From the NCBI GenBank assembly GCA_016649525.1, contig JAENXM010000001.1:1-41263 (forward strand): a stretch of DNA of 41,263 nucleotides, given 5' to 3'. The position numbers were made by a program, and so were the translations under genes. Every line of letters starts with the position of its first letter. Position 1 is the first letter of the stretch. This DNA is from Actinomycetota bacterium (GTDB taxonomy: Bacteria > Actinomycetota > Geothermincolia > Fen-727 > Anoxymicrobiaceae). Positions 15,396-27,230 of the stretch are shown here, piece after piece. The notes beneath the pieces were generated by a model. That model saw only the letters and a list, made by a program, of their open reading frames with translations. It was not told the DNA's origin and ran no database searches.

Positions 15396-15938
15396 TTGCA
15401 GGTCATAGTCAAGGGCAAGAACATCGAGGTTACCGATGCGCTGCGCACTCACGCGGAACAGAAGGTGGCCAAGATAGGGAAGCTCGGGCTCGACTTCAAG
15501 GAGATAGAGGTCAAGCTCGTCGTTGAGAAAAACCCGAGTATAAAGGACAATCAGATAGCGGAGCTTACCCTGGTGGGGGGAGGGCCCCTGCTGCGGGCGA
15601 CCGACCGGGACCGTGACATGTACGTCGCGATTGACAAGGCGGTGTCAAAGCTCCTCAGAAGGACCAAGAAGTTCCACGGGAAGCAGATAGACAGGACCCA
15701 GGCCCAGGAGAGCGCCCTCAGGGTGCCGTCGCCTGAGGAGCCCCCGGAAGAGGAAAGCCAGTCCATAGTCAAGAAGAAGAGGATATCATTGAAGCCGATG
15801 ACGCCCGAGGAAGCGGTCCTCCAGATGGAGATGCTGGGTCATGATTTCTTCGTGTTCACGGACTCGGAGACGGACCAGGCTACGGTGGTCTACAAGCGCA
15901 ACGATGGGAACTTCGGACTTATAGACACTTCCGGGTAG
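15396..15938 (+). CDS. hpf: Ribosome hibernation promoting factor, long form
   Basis: Binds the 30S decoding region and, through its C-terminal domain, dimerises ribosomes into inactive 100S particles under stress. Residues 1 to about 100 form the S30AE domain (VIVKGKNIEVTDALRTHAEQK and onward). A charged linker follows (about 105-125). The C-terminal dimerisation domain reads ISLKPMTPEEAVLQMEMLGH then DFFVFTD and NFGLID. The 180-residue length marks the long form typical of Gram-positive lineages. The start is TTG 15396, with AGGAGG eight bases upstream. It is also known as raiA, which matters for the candidate RNA upstream of csp. Confidence 0.93.
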   Translation: MQVIVKGKNIEVTDALRTHAEQKVAKIGKLGLDFKEIEVKLVVEKNPSIKDNQIAELTLVGGGPLLRATDRDRDMYVAIDKAVSKLLRRTKKFHGKQIDRTQAQESALRVPSPEEPPEEESQSIVKKKRISLKPMTPEEAVLQMEMLGHDFFVFTDSETDQATVVYKRNDGNFGLIDTSG

Positions 15939-15951
15939 GAGATTCGAGGCC

Positions 15952-16038
15952 ATGGCGAACTTGATAATAATCGTCAGGAAAAGCTTGAGATACCTCGCAG
16001 AGGTATTCCTGGTTGGAGGTGCGGGGGTGCGATGGTAA
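15952..16038 (+). CDS. Possible 28-residue small ORF before the HD-GYP gene
   Basis: ATG 15952 opens a 28-codon frame with AGGAG about nine bases before it. The peptide starts MANLIIIVRKSLRYLAEVFL and is amphipathic to hydrophobic with basic residues. Its TAA stop (16036-16038) lies just inside the ATGGTAA that begins the HD-GYP gene, so ribosomes finishing it could re-initiate there. It may be a leader peptide for translational coupling or simply chance. There is no homology that I recognise. Confidence 0.28.
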   Translation: MANLIIIVRKSLRYLAEVFLVGGAGVRW

Positions 16039-17636
16039 AGGGCTCACGTCTCGAGCTTGACGAGTCCCTCTTCGATGGTGATGAGAAGAAGTCTCTGCTC
16101 GGAAGGGGCAGGATCGACAATACCATTGCCGTCGTCGCGGTCCTTGCGCTGGTCCTTGTCGTTCTTTTGGCCATCACCGCTAAGAACGAGAACTGGTGGG
16201 CTGTTTTTCTCATCGGGCTCCTGTTCTTCGCGTCCGAGTTCTTCGCTCTGCCCATGAAGTCGGGAGGGCGCCTTTCGCTTGCCATGCTGCCGCTTGTCAT
16301 AGCGATGATGGTATCGGGTCCCCTGGGCACCGCGGTCGTCCCTCTATTCGCCATTCCGGTGTTCTTCATGGAGCAGGGCGAGTGGGGCGTAAGGCGGATC
16401 GTTTTCAACGCCTGCCAGTATCTGGTCGCTGCGGGCGCCGCGGGCTGGATATTCATGCACACGGGCGGAAAGCTGTTGATCCCCGATGTGTCGAACGGCG
16501 GCAAGCTTCTCCTGCCGTGGATTCTCGCGACCCTTGTCTTCTTCCTGCTGAACACGGTATTCGCCGCGCTGGTGCTTACCCCGGAGGATGACAGGTTGCT
16601 TCGCTTCTGGCGACTCAGGCTTCTGCCCAGGTTCCCCGGCTACGTGCTCTACTCGGGTATCGGTTTCCTCGCGGCGATACTATACGTCAGGCTCGAGTTC
16701 CCGGGCGTGGTTCTCCTGTTCGCGCCCCTGTTAGGGATCAGGGTCGTGTATACACGGTACGCGAAGATGCGCGACGTTTGTGACGATACGACGCTGTCCA
16801 TCATGGAGGCCGTGGAGGGTGGCGGGATGTTCAGCGAAGGACACAGCCTGGGGGTAGCAGATATTGTGGAGGCGATATCCGAGGAGATGAATTTCCAGGA
16901 AGAGGACATCCACTATCTACGCCAGGCGGCGCTGCTCCACGATGTCGGCAAGCTTGCCCTTGATCCCGCGCTAATCGACAAGCCCGGCGTGCTCACGACC
17001 GAGGAATTCGACGAGATAAAGAAGCACCCGCTCATAAGCGCGGAGATAGTCTCTAAAGAGGATTCGTTTGCGCCGGTCGCGCCGTCGGTCACGCATCACC
17101 ACGAGTCGGTGGACGGAAGCGGGTACGTCGACGGCCTCTCGGGTGATACCATCCCGCTGGGTGCGCGTATCCTGGCGGTAGCGGACGCCTTTGACGCGAT
17201 GCAGCGCGCTACATCTTACAGGGAGCCGATAGAACCGTACCTCGCCGCATCCGAGATCATAAGGGGAAAGGGAATACAGTACGACCCGGAAGTGGTGGAC
17301 GCCTTCATCAAAGTTGCGAAGAGGCGCGGCATCTGGGCAGGATCGCGCAAGGAAATACTGAGTGTGTCCGGGGCGGAAGCCGAGGGCGAGCCGCGCCTGA
17401 TTCCCGAAGTGGACCAGCAGAGTCTCGATGAGGCGGCTACCCGGGAGGCGGGAGCCGCTGCTCCGTCTGCGGAGGGGACAGTGTACGGGGAGATGAAAGG
17501 CGAGATAGAGCAGGATATAAGGGAATGGAAGAAGGCTGAAGGTGGAAGAGGACGAAGGGGCCGAACAGAGCAAAAAAGAAGAACGCCGTCTCTCTGGAAG
17601 AAGAAGGCCAAGGAAGACGAGGGGCCGCAGGACTAG
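16032..17636 (+). CDS. Membrane HD-GYP domain protein, putative cyclic-di-GMP phosphodiesterase
   Basis: A 534-residue protein. Residues about 30-250 hold seven or eight transmembrane segments. A cytoplasmic HD-GYP domain (about 270-420) contains LLHDVGKL with H303/D304, a HPLISAEIV block, HHHE at about 355, and GSGYVDGL as the GYP signature. The last 95 residues are charged and low in complexity. HD-GYP enzymes hydrolyse cyclic di-GMP, and all metal ligands expected for activity are visible. GGAGG is 13 bases before ATG 16032. It is followed by a related membrane HD protein and secA with overlapping frames. The membrane region does not match a sensor domain I can name. Confidence 0.85.
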   Translation: MVKGSRLELDESLFDGDEKKSLLGRGRIDNTIAVVAVLALVLVVLLAITAKNENWWAVFLIGLLFFASEFFALPMKSGGRLSLAMLPLVIAMMVSGPLGTAVVPLFAIPVFFMEQGEWGVRRIVFNACQYLVAAGAAGWIFMHTGGKLLIPDVSNGGKLLLPWILATLVFFLLNTVFAALVLTPEDDRLLRFWRLRLLPRFPGYVLYSGIGFLAAILYVRLEFPGVVLLFAPLLGIRVVYTRYAKMRDVCDDTTLSIMEAVEGGGMFSEGHSLGVADIVEAISEEMNFQEEDIHYLRQAALLHDVGKLALDPALIDKPGVLTTEEFDEIKKHPLISAEIVSKEDSFAPVAPSVTHHHESVDGSGYVDGLSGDTIPLGARILAVADAFDAMQRATSYREPIEPYLAASEIIRGKGIQYDPEVVDAFIKVAKRRGIWAGSRKEILSVSGAEAEGEPRLIPEVDQQSLDEAATREAGAAAPSAEGTVYGEMKGEIEQDIREWKKAEGGRGRRGRTEQKRRTPSLWKKKAKEDEGPQD

Positions 17637-19099
17637 ACCTGCTCCCGATCTGAGCTTCATAGAGGAAGGGCCCGGGATCGAGGAAGAGGCGCCCGAGTTT
17701 CGTGACATGGAGCTCGAATTTGAGGGACTAGAGCCCGGCCCCGAGGGGGAGGCCCCCGCTCCATCCGAAGAGATGAAACCCGTCCCGGCCATACGGCTGC
17801 GACCGAGGCCTGAGAGAAGAGAATCGGCGAGGCGTCGTGAGCCGCGGGAGCCCGGAGCCGGCGGCGCGCGGGTTATCATCCTGCTGATAGTCGGGGCGGC
17901 TCTCGCCACCCTGGTGGTCTCGATCCTCTATACGAAGCTCAGCCTCATCGACTATGGCAACTTCTTTTTCTACCTGGCCGTTTTCACGCTCTGCGCCGAG
18001 TTCGAGTTGAGGACAAAGGGTGGAGGCTCGCTCAACATGGGCCTGGCCCCGCTTCTGGCGGCCCTGATCTCGCTGCCGGCGGTGCAGGTCGTCTGGGTCT
18101 TCCTTTTCGGTTCCTTGATCGCGATGTTCACCCGGTTGATGGGGAAGGTGACGAAGGACGACGTGTTCGGCATGCTGATCGACTACGCGGGGGTAGGCGC
18201 CGCCGCGACCGTATTCCAGTTCTTCGCGAAGGTGATCCCCAAGAAACCGGAGCTGCACGGCAACTACTGGCCGGGCGTGCTGGTATCGGTTGCGATAGCC
18301 GCCGGGGTCCTGTTCCTCGTCTACCTGGTGCGGTCCACCTTTGTCCTCTCCCAGGAGGGATACCTCCCGGTCGCGGTGTATTTCAAGAGCACGGTTCGCA
18401 GGTCCTGGCTTGCGTTCCTCGCGGTCGGGTTTATCGGTGTCCTGATGGGGCTTATCTACGTAGGGATCGGGATGTGGTCGGTACTGTTCGCGCTGCCCCT
18501 GCTCCTCGTATTCGCGTACGCTTACAACAGGGTGGCGGCGACCGACCGGTACCTGCTCGACACCATACGCATACTGTCCGCGATTCCCGAGGAGACGGGC
18601 AGGATCACGAAGGGTCATGCGGAGCGGGTGGCCGAGCTTTCGGTAGGGGTAGCGCGTGAGCTCGGGCTTTCACCCGAGGACCTCCAGCAGGTGGAGTACG
18701 CGGCTTACCTGCACGACATAGGCGCCATCATGAAGGAAAAACCCGACGAGGAACAACAGCAGCTGATGGAGACGGAAGGTGTAATAGAGGGCGGCATGGA
18801 CATAGTCGGCAAGGTGGATTACCTGGAGGTGGCGGCGGAGATACTGCGGGGCCGCGAGGGCCTCAGGGACCGCGTCGAGGACGTCGACAAGCGCAGGGCG
18901 GTGAGCATGGGCGCGGGCATCCTCCGGGCGGTCGATGACTTTGAACTGCTCGTCCAGGGGACCGAGGGCCGTGAGCCGCTCTCCGAGGGAGACGCCCTCA
19001 TAGAGATGAACCTCGAGAGGGGCGTTCGTTACGACAGCAAGGTACTGCGCGCGATAGCAAAGGTGCTTCCGAGATTACCAAGGGAAGGGGTCTCATCGA

Positions 19100-21607
<2,508 letters not shown>

Positions 21608-21631
21608 TGCAGGTCCTTGAGAGGAGATCCG

Positions 21632-22757
21632 ATGGTTACCGATTTCAGCGAGGCGATTGCTTCCTGCCGCGTTCGGCTTGAGAAAATAGGTGGTTACCTT
21701 TGAAGTCGCTAAATCGCGCGACGAGGTAGAAAGACTCCGCAGGGAGACAAGCTCTCCGGGTTTCTGGGACGACCAGAAAAGGGCCAGGCGGACCATGGCC
21801 CTCCTTTCCCGTCTGGAGGAGGAAGTATCCCGATACGACAGGATAATGACTCACGTGATGGAACTCGAGGAGATGAACCGCATGGGCCTCGAGGAGGATG
21901 ACACCTCTTTCGAGCAGGAGATATCCGGCGGCATTTCCTCACTCGAAAAAGAGATACAAAAGATCGAGACCGCTTCCCTGCTCCAGGGGGAGTTCGACGG
22001 TATGAACGCGATAGTCTCGCTCCACCCTGGCGCGGGCGGGCTCGAGAGCCAGGACTGGGCGGAGATGCTGCTGCGCATGTACCTGCGCTGGGCGGAGCGT
22101 GAAGGTTTCCGGGCGGACCTGAACGATGTCCAGCCGGGCGAGGGCGCGGGGATCAAGAGCGTCACGTTCACGGTCAAGGGGCCGAACGCGTACGGGATGC
22201 TCTCCGTCGAGAAGGGCGTCCACAGGCTTGTACGGATATCACCGTTCGATTTCTCGCGCAGGAGGCACACCTCGTTCGTGTCGCTCGACGTGATACCGGA
22301 GATCGATGAGGAGATTGACATCGATATCGACCCGAAGGACCTGCGGATTGATACGTACCGGTCATCCGGGGCGGGCGGACAGCACGTTAACGTCACCGAC
22401 TCCGCCGTCCGCATCACCCATATCCCGACGGGGATCGTGGTCCAGTGCCAGAACGAGAGGTCGCAGATGAACAACAAGACGATAGCGACGAAGATACTGA
22501 AATCGCGCCTTTTCGAGCTAGCAAGGCGGGAGAAGGTGCAGGAGATAGAGGCGCTGAGGGGCGAACGGAAGGACATCGGCTGGGGAAGCCAGATAAGGTC
22601 TTACGTTTTCCAGCCCTACCAGATGGTAAAGGACCACCGAACGGACGTTGAGACGGGCAACATCCAGGCGGTCATGGACGGCGATATCGACACCTTTATC
22701 GAGGAGGCCCTTCGCTGGAGAAAGAGCCAGGAGAGAAAGCCGGCGACGGGGGACTAG
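21632..22757 (+). CDS. prfB: Peptide chain release factor 2, made by programmed +1 frameshift
   Basis: RF2 releases finished proteins at UAA and UGA codons. The first 23 codons run from ATG 21632 (GGAG just upstream) to CTT at 21698-21700, followed by an in-frame TGA. Slipping forward one base continues with GAA (21702) into the main frame, giving 374 residues. The joined sequence reads IGGYL then EVAKSRDEVERL, matching the GYLDYD region around the E. coli site. The main frame carries the peptidyl-hydrolysis GGQ motif within SSGAGGQHVN, and the anticodon-like SPF (ISPFD) of RF2. A GTG at 21690 is only an apparent start. Low RF2 would favour the frameshift, so the gene regulates itself. Confidence 0.95.
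21688..21703 (+). promoter_or_regulatory. prfB: RF2 programmed frameshift signal
   Basis: AGGTGG at 21688-21693 acts as an internal Shine-Dalgarno-like element. Four bases later comes the slippery CTTTGA (21698-21703), with the in-frame TGA at 21701-21703 followed by A. The layout matches the well-known AGGGGG-TAT-CTT-TGA site, with AGGTG still complementary to the 16S tail. Confidence 0.93.
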
Positions 22758-22759
22758 AG

Positions 22760-23515
22760 ATGGCGGAAGAACCGAGACTCAAGGCCGACCTTCACGTGCA
22801 TACGATTGCGAGCGGGCACGGCTATTCCACCGTAAGGGAGATCTGCGAGACCGCGGCGGCGCGCGGGCTGGAGCTCGTCGGCATCACGGACCACGGCCCG
22901 GCGATGCCGGGTGGGCCCCACCTCTACCATTTCACGAACCTGATTGTCCTTCCGCGCGTTTTATCAGGGGTGAAGGTATTGAGAAGCGCGGAGTGCAACA
23001 TATTGGATACTGAAGGGAACCTCGACGTCAATGAACGCGCGCTCGATACCCTGGACGTCGTGCACGCGGGACTTCACCCCTTCTGCGGTTATGAGGGAAA
23101 GACCGTAGAGGAGAACACCGAGGCGGTGCTCGCGGCGATCTGGTCGGGGAAGGTGGACATCCTAGTTCACCCGGGCAACCCCTGGTTCCCGCTCGATTAT
23201 CGAACGGTTGTGGAGGCCGCGGCGTCCAAGGGTGTGCTGCTCGAGATCAACAACGCCTCCTTCACGGTGATTCGCAAGGGCAGCGAGAAGAACTGCAGAC
23301 TGATACTGAAGGAGGCCAGAAGGATTGGGGCGAAGGTATGTGTGAGCAGCGACTCGCACGACGCCTCGCTTGTCGGGACGTTCGAGGGAGCCCTGGCCCT
23401 CATCGACGAGGTAGGGATCGACGAGGAGCTTATTGTGAACCGCGGCGCGAGCTCGGTGCTGGGGTTCTTACAATCGCGAGGGAAGGAAATATCGTTCCAG
23501 GGTCAAAATATATAA
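22760..23515 (+). CDS. PHP-domain phosphatase/hydrolase, YcdX type
   Basis: A 251-residue PHP (polymerase and histidinol phosphatase) superfamily metalloenzyme. Metal-binding motifs are visible: DLHVHT near the N-terminus, GITDHGPAMPG, SAECNILD, HAGLHPF, VHPGNPW and SSDSHDASLVG. The arrangement follows the YcdX subgroup, trinuclear-metal phosphatases whose natural substrate is uncertain. ATG 22760 comes two bases after the prfB stop, so it ends the secA-prfB transcription unit. It is followed by an AT-rich region with the ftsE promoter. Confidence 0.82.
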   Translation: MAEEPRLKADLHVHTIASGHGYSTVREICETAAARGLELVGITDHGPAMPGGPHLYHFTNLIVLPRVLSGVKVLRSAECNILDTEGNLDVNERALDTLDVVHAGLHPFCGYEGKTVEENTEAVLAAIWSGKVDILVHPGNPWFPLDYRTVVEAAASKGVLLEINNASFTVIRKGSEKNCRLILKEARRIGAKVCVSSDSHDASLVGTFEGALALIDEVGIDEELIVNRGASSVLGFLQSRGKEISFQGQNI

Positions 23516-23582
23516 GGCCTCCGGGCGGATGCCGGGCGCAAGCCGTTTCTCCCCGGGTAAGGCAGGCAAAAGTAGTTAACAA

Positions 23583-23611
23583 TTGAAAACATATTCAACA
23601 ATAGTTATCAT
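23583..23611 (+). promoter_or_regulatory. Strong sigma-70/A-type promoter for ftsEX
   Basis: TTGAAA (23583-23588), a 17-base spacer and TATCAT (23606-23611): each box differs from consensus at one position. The surroundings are markedly AT-rich compared with the rest of the window. Transcription would start near 23618, giving a leader of about 27 bases with GAGAGGAGAGG before the TTG start of ftsE. Confidence 0.8.
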
Positions 23612-23644
23612 AAATAACAGCTTATAAAGCTGAGAGGAGAGGAA

Positions 23645-24331
23645 TTGATTCGTCTAAGGAGAGTGACCAAGGTCTACCAGGGGAACATCTACGCACTGGA
23701 TGATGTAACGGTGGACGTCGAGAAAAAGGAGTTCGTCTTCATAGTGGGGCCGAGCGGGTCCGGGAAGTCAACATTCATCAAGCTCCTTTTAAAGGAGGAG
23801 GAGGCCACCAGCGGGTCCGTCTACATCGCGGACACCAACGTAGCGGACATCAAGAGGTGGAAGATACCGTACCTGCGCCGCAAGGTCGGGTGTGTCTTCC
23901 AGGACTTCAAGCTGCTGCCCCAGAAGACAATCTACGAGAATGTGGCTTATGCCCTAGAGGTAACCGGCCGCCCCCACAGGGTCATCGAGACATACGTCCC
24001 CGAGGTGCTCAGGCTGGTCGGCCTTTCCCACAAGCTCGACTCTTACCCCGACGAGCTTTCAGGCGGGGAGCAACAGCGCGTATCGATCGCGCGGGCTTTC
24101 GTCAACAGGCCGCCCATTCTGCTCGCGGATGAGCCGACCGGTAACCTAGACCCTACCATGTCAGAAGGGATCGTGAAGCTCCTCGAGGGCATCAACAACA
24201 CCGGGACTACCGTCATCATGGCCACGCACGATCAGAACATCGTCAATGCTTTCAAGAAGAGGGTGGTCGAGCTGCGCGACGGCAGGGTGATCCGGGACCA
24301 GGCGAGAGGTGTCTACGGCTATGGCGATTAA
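23645..24331 (+). CDS. ftsE: Cell-division ABC transporter ATP-binding protein FtsE
   Basis: The ATPase of the FtsEX complex, which activates peptidoglycan hydrolases at the septum rather than moving a solute. Walker A is GPSGSGKST (35-43), the signature is LSGGEQQRVSIARAF, Walker B is ILLADEPTGNLDP, and the H-loop is ATHDQN. Length is 228 residues. The TTG 23645 start is preceded by GGAGAGG and gives the typical MIRLRRVTKVY opening. The stop overlaps the ftsX start by 11 bases. Confidence 0.95.
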   Translation: MIRLRRVTKVYQGNIYALDDVTVDVEKKEFVFIVGPSGSGKSTFIKLLLKEEEATSGSVYIADTNVADIKRWKIPYLRRKVGCVFQDFKLLPQKTIYENVAYALEVTGRPHRVIETYVPEVLRLVGLSHKLDSYPDELSGGEQQRVSIARAFVNRPPILLADEPTGNLDPTMSEGIVKLLEGINNTGTTVIMATHDQNIVNAFKKRVVELRDGRVIRDQARGVYGYGD

Positions 24332-25220
24332 TTTCAGTTATTTCTTCAAGGAATCCACCTCCAGCATGCGGCGCAACATGGCGCTGACACTCGCCGCCAT
24401 CATGGTGACTGCCATCTCGCTAATACTTCTCGGTTTCGTCGGCATGATCGTCCACGCCGGGAACGGGCTGGCCACCAACCTCAAGTACCGGGTCGACGAG
24501 ATCAGGGTATTCCTGAAGGACGATGTCACCACCGAGGAGAGGGAAAGCCTGGAGAGGTTCATCAGGAAGATGACCGAGGTGAAAAGCGTAAGGTACATCT
24601 CCAAGGAGCAGGCCCTGGAGGATTTCAAGGACATGTACAAGGACCAGGCCGACATGCTCAAGCAGATCGAGGGTAACCCGCTTCCCGCGGAGTTCAAGAT
24701 CCGCATGAAGGACCCCAAGTACAACCACGATGTCGCGAAGCGGCTGCAGGCACGTCCCGAGATAAGCAAGGACAGCTCCGGCAAGAAGGAGATAAAGTTC
24801 CCCGAGGACGTTGTGAACAAGGTGTTGCGGTGGACGGGAGCCATACAGAACGTGGGGCTGGTCGTGGTCGTAGCCTTCGGGATAGTGGCCATCGCCCTGG
24901 TCTCGATCACCATCAGGATGGCCATCTACTCGCGCCGCAAGGAGATCGGGATAATGAAGCTCGTCGGCGCCACCAACTGGTTCATCCGCTGGCCGTTCAT
25001 CATGGAAGGTGTCATCGAGGGTTTCATAGGCGCGATCGTCGGGACAATTGCAGCCTTGTTCCTCCATGCCTGGCTCATCTCAAAGGTCGAGCACGCGGCG
25101 GAGAGTAACCTTGTGAGCGCCTCGTATCTTGCTGTGTTGTCGATCCTCCTTATAGTTATCGGGATCATCATCGGAGCGATAGGTAGTGTTTTCGCGCTGA
25201 GAAGGTACATCGAAGTGTAG
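24321..25220 (+). CDS. ftsX: Cell-division permease-like protein FtsX
   Basis: The membrane partner of FtsE. About 299 residues with the FtsX topology: one transmembrane helix near 20-42, an extracellular domain to about residue 170, then three helices (about 175-200, 220-245, 268-292). Conserved features include the RRNMALTLAA start of helix 1 and SRRKEIGIMKLVGATNWFIR between helices 2 and 3. ATG 24321 is chosen over an in-frame GTG 24309 because GAGAGGTG lies upstream and the overlap with ftsE is then short. In actinobacteria and Bacillus, FtsEX activates NlpC/P60-type hydrolases; none is in the window. Confidence 0.94.
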   Translation: MAINFSYFFKESTSSMRRNMALTLAAIMVTAISLILLGFVGMIVHAGNGLATNLKYRVDEIRVFLKDDVTTEERESLERFIRKMTEVKSVRYISKEQALEDFKDMYKDQADMLKQIEGNPLPAEFKIRMKDPKYNHDVAKRLQARPEISKDSSGKKEIKFPEDVVNKVLRWTGAIQNVGLVVVVAFGIVAIALVSITIRMAIYSRRKEIGIMKLVGATNWFIRWPFIMEGVIEGFIGAIVGTIAALFLHAWLISKVEHAAESNLVSASYLAVLSILLIVIGIIIGAIGSVFALRRYIEV

Positions 25221-25345
25221 GCTGTTCGCTGCCATGCCGTTACCCCTTGTCGGTGTATCCGTTTTATACTTTACCCGCGTGAACATCTATAAGGATTTGG
25301 TCGCTCATGGCAGACGATAAAACTCGCGATACATAGGACTGGACC

Positions 25346-26698
25346 GTGGAACAGTATTACCCTGACGCCCCCGGCAACCAGGGGCCGCCGGCCGGGCCTC
25401 CGGAGAAGAAGACGTCCAGACTGCGGATGATAGTCCTCGGGGTGGTCCTGGGGATAATCGTAATTGGCGTTCTGGTCGCTGCCGGCGTACTTATCGACAG
25501 GCTCGTTTTCTCTCAGAAGAAGCCTTCCAAAGAGTTCAGGCTCGAGGACTCCGAGTCCTACCAGGAAGCGCTGTTCGATATCAGACAGTACTTCTACGGG
25601 GACTACTCGCAGGAGAAGATAGAAGACGCCGCGCGGAAAGCGGTCGACAAAGAGAAAAAGAAGGGCGTTACATCGGACTCGAAGCTGGAGGACACGGCCC
25701 TGAGCGCCCTTGTTAAGGCGTTGAAGGACCAGCACAGCGAGTATCTGACCGAGAGCGAAGCGGAGAGGCTCAACGAGGACATAAGCGGGAGCTTCTACGG
25801 GATCGGGACGATGCTCAGGGAGGACAAGAAGCTAAAAAGGACCAAGGTCTTCAGCGTCGTAAAGGGGGCACCCGCTGAAAAGGCCGGGATCAAACGGGAC
25901 GACATCATAATGACGGTTGACGGCAAGGACACGACGGGCAAGAGCGTCGATGTCGTCGTCACCTGGATAAGAGGGCAGAAGGGGACCCAGGTGGAACTCA
26001 AGGTATCGCGCCCCGGTGAGAAGAAAGACCTGACGTTCAAGATAACCAGGGAGAAGATAATGATCCCCGAGCTGGAGACCGAGTTGATCGACGGCCGGAT
26101 CGGGTATCTCAAGGTCATGAACTTCAGCGACGGTATCGGGAAGAAGGTGCGGACGGCGGTCAGCGACCTCCAGCAGAAAGGGGCGCGGGGATTCATCCTC
26201 GACCTTCGCAACAACCCGGGGGGCCTGCTCAGCGAGGCCGTGGACGTTGCAAGCGTCTTCATAAACGACGGGACCGTCGTCTCATACCAGACAAAGGGAC
26301 ACGACAGGATCACGGAGACCGCTAAGGGCGGCGCCGAGACGGACCTGCCGCTGGTCGTGCTCGCCAACGGGGCAAGCGCAAGCTCTTCGGAGATAGTCGC
26401 CGGCGCCCTCCAGGACAGGGGTAGGGCAACGCTTGTCGGCAGCAAGACTTACGGTAAGGGCTCGATCCAGAAGCTTTACCAGCTCGACAACAAAGGAGAC
26501 GTCAAACTTACTGTCTCCCTGTACTACCTGCCGAACGGAGAATCCATCGACGGCAAGGGAGTCAAGCCGGATGTAGTGGTCGAGTTCAAGGACGACCTGG
26601 AAAAGGAAGACAAGCAGCAGCTCGACAAGGCCAAGGAAGTCCTGGACGGCCTGATACAGCAGCACGCCGCTGGCGAAGCCCTTCTCCCCGCGGCTTAG
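25346..26698 (+). CDS. S41-family carboxy-terminal processing peptidase
   Basis: A membrane-anchored serine protease of 450 residues. A proline-rich cytoplasmic start is followed by one transmembrane helix (about 29-51). A PDZ domain comes next (GIGTMLRED through KGAPAEKAGIKRDDIIMTVD). The tail-specific protease core has GARGFILDLRNNPGG, the nucleophile region NGASASSSEIVAGAL and the lysine in SKTYGKGSIQ. These match the Ser/Lys dyad of CtpA/CtpB. In Bacillus, ctpB also follows ftsX. The GTG 25346 start lacks a strong ribosome-binding site. The 125-base gap to ftsX contains TATACT but no good -35 box. Confidence 0.9.
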   Translation: MEQYYPDAPGNQGPPAGPPEKKTSRLRMIVLGVVLGIIVIGVLVAAGVLIDRLVFSQKKPSKEFRLEDSESYQEALFDIRQYFYGDYSQEKIEDAARKAVDKEKKKGVTSDSKLEDTALSALVKALKDQHSEYLTESEAERLNEDISGSFYGIGTMLREDKKLKRTKVFSVVKGAPAEKAGIKRDDIIMTVDGKDTTGKSVDVVVTWIRGQKGTQVELKVSRPGEKKDLTFKITREKIMIPELETELIDGRIGYLKVMNFSDGIGKKVRTAVSDLQQKGARGFILDLRNNPGGLLSEAVDVASVFINDGTVVSYQTKGHDRITETAKGGAETDLPLVVLANGASASSSEIVAGALQDRGRATLVGSKTYGKGSIQKLYQLDNKGDVKLTVSLYYLPNGESIDGKGVKPDVVVEFKDDLEKEDKQQLDKAKEVLDGLIQQHAAGEALLPAA

Positions 26699-26723
26699 CG
26701 GTCTTTCCTTCGCCCACCACTGC

Positions 26724-26729
26724 TATACT
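26724..26729 (+). promoter_or_regulatory. -10 box placing the smpB start at the transcript 5' end
   Basis: TATACT lies only six bases before ATG 26736, so a transcript from it would begin at or next to the start codon. No Shine-Dalgarno sequence is visible in the intervening bases. This fits leaderless translation, which is frequent in actinobacteria. The -35 region is weak. Confidence 0.5.
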
Positions 26730-26735
26730 TGGAAC

Positions 26736-27224
26736 ATGGTAGAGAACGGCGACGGCGGCGGAATCCAGATAAAAGCGACGAACCGGAAGGCGCTCCGCGA
26801 CTACGTTATCGAGGACAGGATGGAAGCGGGGATGGTGCTGCTCGGGAGCGAGATCAAGTCGATCCGCGCGGGGAGGGCGAACCTTCGAGACTCGTATGCT
26901 GCGATAGAGGGCGCTGAGGTCTTCGTCCACGGTATGCACATCTCACCGTACGAGCAGGCGTCCTACTTCGGCCACGAGCCGACCAGGCCCCGGAAGCTTT
27001 TACTGCACAAGGACGAGATAAAGCGTCTCATAGGCAAGATAACCGAGAAAGGCTATACTTTAGTGCCGCTCAAGTTGTACATTAAAGACGGGAAGGCCAA
27101 GCTCGAGCTCGGGCTGGCGCGGGGCCGTCGCAAGTACGACAAGCGCAGGCAGATAGCGGAGCGCGAGGCCGAGCGGGAGATGTCCCGCGCGGTCCGCTAC
27201 GGACGGTCTGGTGCAATCAAGTGA
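26736..27224 (+). CDS. smpB: SsrA-binding protein SmpB
   Basis: Binds tmRNA and carries it to stalled ribosomes for trans-translation. The 162-residue sequence has the core oligonucleotide-binding fold with LGSEIKSIRAGRANLRDSYA, GMHISPYEQ, RPRKLLLHK and TLVPLKLYIKDGKAKLELGL. The basic C-terminal tail begins RGRRKYDKRR and becomes helical in the ribosome A site. The tail extends about 25 residues past the core. Its partner RNA gene begins six bases after the stop, so smpB and ssrA probably share a transcript. Confidence 0.97.
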   Translation: MVENGDGGGIQIKATNRKALRDYVIEDRMEAGMVLLGSEIKSIRAGRANLRDSYAAIEGAEVFVHGMHISPYEQASYFGHEPTRPRKLLLHKDEIKRLIGKITEKGYTLVPLKLYIKDGKAKLELGLARGRRKYDKRRQIAEREAEREMSRAVRYGRSGAIK

Positions 27225-27230
27225 AACTGT

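Noticed and set aside
25221..25345. Clear promoter between ftsX and the ctpA-like gene
   Set aside because: TATACT is present, but the TTGTCG box is only 12 bases from it, so the pair does not make a standard promoter.
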